From Brienomyrus brachyistius (lineage: Eukaryota > Chordata > Actinopteri > Osteoglossiformes > Mormyridae), in NCBI RefSeq assembly GCF_023856365.1, contig NW_026042433.1, forward strand, positions 248,001 through 312,000: 64,000 bases of DNA, in the 5' to 3' direction. Positions 57,858-64,000 of this stretch are shown one piece after another. Both the position numbers and the translations under genes were made by a program. Numbering within the stretch: position 1 is the first letter of the stretch; every line of letters starts with the position of its first letter. The notes beneath the pieces were generated by a model. The model was not told where the DNA came from. It did not search any database and saw nothing but the letters and a program-made list of their open reading frames with translations.

Positions 57858-60660
57858 AACGTCAAATTCTCAAAACGAATACTGGAAGAAATAATCAAGC
57901 TTAAAATTGAGTATTATATTTGTGACCTTGAGCGAGTACCCCCCTAATCAAGCGGTATCCAAAGCGAGCACACAGGAGAGATTAGGGCTGGATCATAAAA
58001 GTATTTATTGGTTTTATTAACAATCGCAACAAAAAGGGGAGGGTTCAATAACTCCCGGTGACCTGGTTGATGTTTCCACTGGTGAAGTATATCCCCCAGT
58101 AGGTAGTTTAAAACCCCGGCCCGCGCCACTGGGCAGCCAGAGATATCCTCACAGCAGGCTGGGACCCTATTGCTCGATTAGCACCCCTGGTTTAAACAAA
58201 TCAAAATACCATATACTCAAAACAACAAAATAGTCCTCACTGCAGAACAAAATAAAAACCAATACCGACAGCGCACAGCAAATCCACTCCAATACGCACA
58301 CTGGGGTCGTCAGAGCACTGGTCCCAGGCTCCAACTAATAAGCCCAGGGACAGCCTGCTAGAGGGTACGGACAGAGTCACCCGAGAAAGTCCACGGTCTC
58401 AGCGGAGTTATACATGTGTATCGTTCGCAGATAATTTTACAAAGGCAGTATATACGTTGCGCCCTAAAAGAGGGGAAGAGAAACAGTGGGTACAACTTTC
58501 CCCAAAGGTTGCGGTTTCCTGCAAATGCCAAAACAGAAATTACAAAACCCACACTCCATTCCTCATAATAAACATAAAACCAACATGTATCCCACACAGC
58601 AAAAGCGTTTATCTACCTCCAGAGGACCCGCACTCACACCAGCCGATCAGGTTTTCACCTCCGGTCGCTCTTTTATATATTACCATCGCGTCAGTCAATA
58701 ATTAAAACTATGTCCGACTCAATAGCAATTAACTATGTTAGGAAAAAGATAAAACCCATACCTTGTCTTTGCAAACAATCTTGTTCTGGATACACGACTT
58801 CACCCCCTTGTGCCTTTGGGCAAATGCGTTCGTCCCTCACCATCAATGCCCCAAAACTTCACGAAGAGTGGTCCGCCTTATCCAGAGGAAGACTAGGCTA
58901 CTTGCCGCACTCCCTCTTCCCAAGAAACCTCCAAGACCAAACAGTACTTCGATTCGAATCGCGAGATTATGCGGGTATAAATCTGATGGAATACCGCGCC
59001 CCATATCATCATAAAAATCCCCTCGGGGTATCAAAATAAAGGTCCCCTTTTCAGCTATATGGTCGCTACTCGTACCGGTTATATATTAATTGTTGTTTGT
59101 ATTATGGTATAAAATTTAATCAAGAAATTGACTAAAACAACACCTGATGCACTGACAAATATAATACATTTTCATACCCGTAGTATCATATTTGATACAC
59201 ACATTTTCAGCACGTTTTTCTATAAAATATTTCATGATATATTAAGTTATTATTAGTTAGTTCACACTAATAAAGACTCATTTTGAAATATAATTAATTT
59301 TCGCTACATTGCGCTTACTGTAACTGTTCCCAAAATAGGACTTCTTATCCCATGAAAATCCTGCCGGCTACAACGTGTTTGCAGCCGTCAGTGATTCTTG
59401 AAAAAAAAAAGACGTTTTCCATCTGAACTACATAGGTCATCCACCAGAGGGCAGAATACAGGTATATCATTATATACACCAGGTTTTTGAGGAAAGGGAT
59501 AATCGTATTACTGACGTAGAGGTCTTAAATATGATACATGTGGCGTTATAGGGAGTTAATGTAATTTTCTATTCACTCATGCAAATAAATAATTGTTTGA
59601 TAACAAAAAAATACATTTGTTTTAATTCTTTTTTCCTGTAAACATATCACTTGTCCCCCCCCCCATGCTCCCACATTCAAAAATGAAACTTTTGATAGCA
59701 CTTTATTGCCATCGGTTCCACGGGAATGCAGACCTCTATTCTTTTCTTCTACCTGGCAAGTCCACCATTATAATAGCAATTCACCAAGGTGCAAGCGCAT
59801 GTAGCTCTTAAAGAAATTGTTTGAAAAAATTAGTTTATAGCATGTTTACACCCTAAATACACCAGTGACTGAGTACAACCCTTGTGGACCAGGCGCCTGG
59901 CTTTGACTATTTTTCTGCCATTAAACTAGCAAACATGGGTTGGCCATGAAGTAAAATAACTTGTGCCTTTAAATTGTTAAAAAAAAGTCCTGTGTGTTGT
60001 AAAGTGAGGTATGAAACAGATACCAGGCTGCTTCAGTGAGGGTCAGCGTAAGTTTTATTCATGTGATTTTGCGGTTTCAACTGTTTCATTGGAATCAATC
60101 CAAGCAGCAGCATGAAGACTGTAAACCAAAGAAGTGGGACGATGCCTGAGAAGAACAACTCAGTCAATCCTCACATCTCCTCTCTCCTCAGGCGATTGAT
60201 GGACTCTGAGCATGACACATGTACAAAAGATGAGGACTCTTCTCCACTATTCGAATGGAAATTGTTCTTAATCTTTTATTTATACCTTTTGCTTATACCG
60301 TAAGATTTAGGAACACACTGAAAAAGATCAACTTTAATACATTTGAAGGTTGAAGTTATTGGAATTTGTTACGGCTGATTTGGTGGAATATGTTTTTGGA
60401 CAGAACTGTCAAAAAATGTGGAATGAAAATGCAGTTTAATGGTTGAATCTGTAGCTTGCCTAACTTGCTATAAATTACACACACATGCAGCATTAAAGTA
60501 ACAGGGAGCTATTAGAACAGAGTTGTTGTATTACATTAACACAGACCAGCAAAAAATATAACATTATTCTAACATTAATGTAATGTTGTTCTGAATAGAT
60601 TTCTATGTCCAGTCCTGATTTCAAATTGGGCCTTTAAGCCTAGAATATGGTCAGTTTTAA
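57858..60660. other. Unassigned interval
   Basis: 58.0-59.0 kb is moderately GC-rich with ORFs at 58,457-58,705 and 58,710-59,039 that have no recognisable domain; it may be LTR-type sequence but no ends were found. 59.0-60.6 kb is AT-rich. CCACCAGAGGGCAG at 59,441-59,454 is a close match to the CTCF core. A 63-codon ORF at 60,112-60,303 has no known features. Confidence 0.4.
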
Positions 60661-60780
60661 AAACACTTGACTTTGTTGCAACTCATTTTCATGTTAATGT
60701 CATCTTTCCTGTTAATGTGAGTTTGTTCTGTGTGGGTCTCTGTCTCAGGCTGTCATTTTATTCATAGTTATTCATAAAAT
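60661..60780 (+). repeat. Tandem duplication unit, first (intact) copy
   Basis: About 115-120 bp starting ACTTGACTTTGTTGCAACTC and running through GTGTGGGTCTCTGTCTCAGG to TTATTCATAAAAT. The second copy starts at 60,781 but is split by the CR1-like LINE: first 20 bp at 60,781-60,800, remainder at 61,615-61,695. Confidence 0.8.
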
Positions 60781-60800
60781 ACTTGACTTTGTTGCAACTC

Positions 60801-61608
60801 TGACTAAGTTGAATTCCATCAAGTGGTTAACGGGTGTGAAGATAAATGTAAGGTACTCCATCTAGGGAGCAGAAATATAAAGTACAGGTATTTCATGGGT
60901 GTCACTGAAATAAAGGTAGCTGATCATGAGAAAGACCTTGGTGTGTATGTTGATGCTTCCATGTCCCATTCTCGCCAGTGTGAGGAAGCAATAAAAAAGG
61001 CCAATAGGATGTTGGGGTATATCTCCAGGTGTGTGGAGTTTAAGTCAAGGGAGGTAATGCTAAGATTATACAATTCCTTGGTGAGACCTCACCTAGAATA
61101 TTGTGTGCAGGTTTGGTCACCATATCTTAAAAAGGACATTGTGGCCTTAGAAAAGGTGCAGCGTAGGGCCACAAAAATGATTCCTGGTCTTAGAGGAATG
61201 TCATACGAGGAACGGTTACTTGAGCTAAATCTGTTCAGTCTCAAGCAAAGGAGACTGAGGGGGGACATGATCCAGGTATATAAGATTCTAACAGGTTTGG
61301 ATGCTGTTCAACCAAACAGTTACTTCAGCATTAGTTTAAATACACGAACTCGTGGCCATAGGTGGAAATTAGCGGGAGAACATTTCAAGCTGGATTTAAG
61401 GAAGCACTTCTTTACACAGCGTGTAGTCAGAGTATGGAATAGCCTTCCTGATAATGTAGTGCAAGCTGAATCCTTGGGTTCCTTTAAATCAGAGCTAGAT
61501 AAGATTTTAACAACTCTGAGCTATTAGTTTAGTTCTCCCCAAGCGAGCTTGATGGGCCGAATGGCCTCCTCTCGTTTGTATAGTTCTTATGTTCTTATGT
61601 TCTTAAGA
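60801..61608 (+). mobile_element. CR1-like LINE 3' end, 5'-truncated
   Basis: The 234-codon ORF (60,823-61,527) reads DKCKVLHLGSRN, HEKDLGVYVDASMSHSRQ, SLVRPHLEYCVQVWSPYLKK, RRATKMIPGLRGMSYEER, LKQRRLRGDMIQVYKIL and QRVVRVWNSLPDNVV, the RT C-terminal region of CR1/L2-group LINEs. The 3' end has TTCTTATG repeats (61,586-61,606), as expected for this group. It is the best-preserved copy in the window and a template for judging the deletions in those at 14.8 and 17.6 kb. ORF2 N-terminal parts are absent, so it is dead on arrival. Confidence 0.92.
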
Positions 61609-61614
61609 TTATCC

Positions 61615-61695
61615 TGAAATTTTCAAGTTAATGTCATTCCAGTTAATGTGAGTTTGCTCTGTGTGGGTCTCTGTCTCAGGCTGTCATTTTCGTCT
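61615..61695 (+). repeat. Tandem duplication unit, remainder of second copy
   Basis: TTTCAAGTTAATGTCATTCC to GGCTGTCATTTTCG matches 60,685-60,760 with several substitutions and a small deletion. With 60,781-60,800 it makes up a second copy interrupted by the LINE. Confidence 0.78.
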
Positions 61696-61984
61696 TAGTC
61701 TCATTTAAACCACTTAACAATATGCATAGATTGCATAGCTGCAAATGTAAAATACAAAAATTAACTTGGAAAGCATTCTACAACAACATTCAGTATTGTG
61801 GAGTATTAATAGCATTTATTGCCAATTCCAGTTGCTAGGTAACTTCTATATTTTGAATAGAATACAAGATAATATTTTAAACTAGATTACAGTTAATTGT
61901 TATTTTTCTGTTTAAAAAAGACAATTGCTGTAATTTACATAGGACAAAACCTGTAAAAGACATTTTGTAATTATTTTCTAAATG

Positions 61985-62150
61985 AAATGAAGATGCTTTG
62001 TTACTCCCCTTGGGGAAATTCTCTTTTCACCTACCCCATCTTGCTCTACTTGACACACGGGCACAGACAAAGGTAACAGCAAACCTGGCAGCAAAGGGCA
62101 GCCACCTGTAGGGACACCCATGGAGCTGGGGGTTTTACAGTGATTAACAG
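61985..62150 (-). repeat. SINE-like repeat relic
   Basis: ACTCCCCTTGGGGAAATTCTC followed by a region with ACCCATGGAGCTGGGGGTT resembles the antisense of fish SINE tails, such as the one at 53,521. Heavily diverged. Confidence 0.4.
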
Positions 62151-62400
62151 CAATTTTGCAATACCTTTCTGGCAGCTTTTTTTTTTGCTAGGTATTTACA
62201 GTAAATTCCACATTCAATTCTACACCAAAACAGACGTCATTCCTAAGCGCAGCATGGACTGCTTCCAGACACAGTATCATATGCAATTTCCAGAGTCACT
62301 TGAGTAAGCTGGAGATGCCTCATCCCCGGGTAAGAGAGCCTGCAGTAGGCAGCCTACCAAAAGAGGGCCTTTCCTGTTCCCTTCGTGAATTATAAAACCA

Positions 62401-62622
62401 GTGGAGAGAGCTCTCCTGTTGCAGTTTCAAAGAGAAGACCAACATGGAGAATTTTGGACTGAGGTTTTGCAGTATGAGGGTGCTGAAGGAAAAAGGAGTT
62501 TCAAAGACATTGGTCTGCCTGTACTGCCGATTTTGTCTCTGGCAATTTCAGATGTTCATGTAGAACGTGAATTTACTAATGTGACATTCCTTAAATCTGA
62601 CCACCAAACAGAATGGTTGTAA
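62401..62622 (+). pseudogene. hAT transposase C-terminal (dimerisation) fragment
   Basis: Reads FWTEVLQYEGAEGKRSFKD, then LPVLPILSLAISDVHVEREF and TNVTFLKSDHQTEWL. This matches the layout of the hAT C-terminal dimerisation domain, where a W/Y-rich start leads to a LSLP-SxADVERxFS-like core. The key residues are partly lost (LAISDVHVEREF), and the DDE catalytic part and zinc finger are absent. Decayed relic. Confidence 0.6.
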
Positions 62623-62639
62623 ATTTTCTGTCCAGTTTG

Positions 62640-64000
62640 GTAGATGTACAATTTGGACTGCAAAGAGATGGACTGATGCAGAGGCAGAGCTATAGATAGG
62701 CCTGGGTGAGCTCTGCTGGGCCCACCCATTCAGATTAATGAAATTACATTTTTTATATGTATTACCGGCTTCTAACTCTGTTCCTGCACATCACTGCTGT
62801 TACTGTGGCAAGTACGACAGAATGTGTGAGCTCCCTCTAGTGGTGCTCTTTAGGTAGAACACCACAGTCGTGGGTGTATTATTGTTGCAGTCACCATGTT
62901 GTAAATATCTAAGCCTATATAAGAAAATGTAGGGTAATGAGCTTCACTCAGGCCCACCCAAATTTAATACAGGTCCATCCATCAGCCACTTTTCCATATT
63001 TAAATGCTGCAGGAGGATGCTCACATGAAAAAAAAGACTAATTCATTTCTTTATCCAAAACTATTTCTTTCCTCATTCATTACAAAGAAAAGAGCTTTAA
63101 CTTGTGCGTGCATTGCTTAATTTTAAGCAGCATTATGGAGTATTTTTGGAGATAGAAAAGTTTATGAAGGGTCTGATTTTGGGTATCTTTTACTTGTGGT
63201 TTGGGCTATAAAATTGGAAGGAGTTGCCAACCTTCACTGTGCAGGGTCTGCGCTGTTCTCATCCGTGGACAGTGTGTGAGTTTGTGGGTCAGTCATAAAT
63301 ATGCGGGGGGGCTGTATTTATTCAAAATAATACAGATAAAATTAATATATCTCATCAATTAATTTAAAGTTATTTTTCACCCCAAGCACACCTACCCTTC
63401 CTGAAAATGGTTTAGTCTACAGTCCTGCTCTGGGGTACGTTTCCTGTACCATGATGCATGTTAGCAAAACACAAAAATATGCCAGGAAAATAGCAAGAGA
63501 TCAAAGAAAAAGATACATTCTGTGGGCCATGGCTGCTGCCGCATGGCAGAGGGTGTGAGGGGGAAGTGCAGGGACGATGTCGGCATCACCAAAAGGAGGG
63601 CTACAGCTCTTTGGAGGGAGCCGGTGAGGAGGGCTGGGGGGAGCCAGTCTGCATCCTCTCACTCCTGGGGAGGACCGAGTATTGGCCATCCTAGATCTGA
63701 GAGGCACTTGAGGGAATCCCGGGGTGCATAAATCTCTATAGTCTACCCACCTCCAAGACATCTATGCTTTCTACTCCCCAGCCACTTCCTCTTGGCCCAC
63801 CAACATTTGGCCCCCTGTAGTGTGATCACCAGGGTTCCTCAATATGTGGCACCTCCACACCTGGCTCCTCTACATCAGCCATCCCTTGTCTGGGCCCCTC
63901 TACATCAGGCCCCCTCTGACGTGGCCCTCAGTCCCTCAGGGCGACACTGTCCCCTGAGTCCCCAGAATCCCTTTCAGTCTGGGAGATCACCTAACCCACC
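62640..64000. other. Unassigned interval
   Basis: Mostly AT-rich to 63.5 kb, then GC-richer with short ORFs on both strands at 63,501-63,761 lacking known motifs. AGCTCCCTCTAGTGG at 62,830-62,844 reads on the minus strand as CCACTAGAGGGAGC, close to the CTCF core. No gene supported. Confidence 0.4.

Noticed and set aside
63501..63761. 86-codon ORF near the window end
   Set aside because: Both strands are open over the same stretch, with no motif or conserved feature visible.

Overview
The window looks like ray-finned fish nuclear DNA. It has introns with GT/AG signals, several kinds of vertebrate non-LTR and LTR retrotransposons, tRNA-derived SINEs, a MITE, a hAT fragment and many microsatellites, and nothing prokaryotic. 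I cannot name the species. Protein-coding content is very low: most long ORFs are transposon remains, simple-sequence read-through or the antisense shadow of GC-rich repeats.

The dominant structure is a near-perfect inverted duplication. Bases 1 to about 25,004 (left arm) are repeated in reverse complement at about 26,781 to 51,636 (right arm). The apex (25,005-26,780) is a 29-bp tandem repeat whose orientation flips at about 25,559, with about 19 units in one direction and about 42 in the other. The left arm begins at base 1, so it may continue outside the window. The arms are collinear but differ by substitutions, microsatellite lengths, a 6-bp indel, a 142-bp tandem duplication found only on the left, and an array variant fixed differently on each side. 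This fits two alleles or paralogues joined head to head (a real palindrome, or an assembly that turned back inside the array) better than one molecule read twice.

Arm content, left coordinates from outside inwards: L2-like LINE remnant (485-1432); SINE-like repeat ending in a TGGA tract; a LINE reverse-transcriptase remnant split by an 828-bp solo LTR with a 5-bp target duplication; a proline-rich GC-rich repeat (4.7-5.2 kb); a retroviral gag capsid-like fragment; a second SINE-like repeat; a tRNA-derived SINE; the 5' end of an endogenous retrovirus (gag start, leader, tRNA-Pro primer site, LTR) at 8.9-10.7 kb; an unassigned AT-rich block; a MITE inside a CA microsatellite; a 46-bp minisatellite at 15.8-16.4 kb; CR1-like and other LINE pieces to 18.7 kb; a four-exon secreted cystatin-fold gene most like chemerin (18,849-20,842); an unrecognised cysteine-rich exon (22,765-23,031); a DNA-transposon-like repeat; and a large proline-rich repeat abutting the apex array. 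The right arm repeats all of this in reverse order and on the opposite strand.

The non-duplicated part (51,637-64,000) holds an L1/Tx1-type LINE (ORF1, endonuclease and reverse transcriptase, about 52.5-57.5 kb) broken by nested SINE insertions and an ATT-repeat palindrome, a short mag-like LTR with primer site and gag start (57.6-57.9 kb), a CR1-like LINE 3' end inserted into one copy of a short tandem duplication (60.7-61.7 kb), a hAT transposase C-terminal fragment (62.4-62.6 kb) and unassigned sequence. The only host gene I can argue for is the chemerin-like gene, present once in each arm in opposite orientation.
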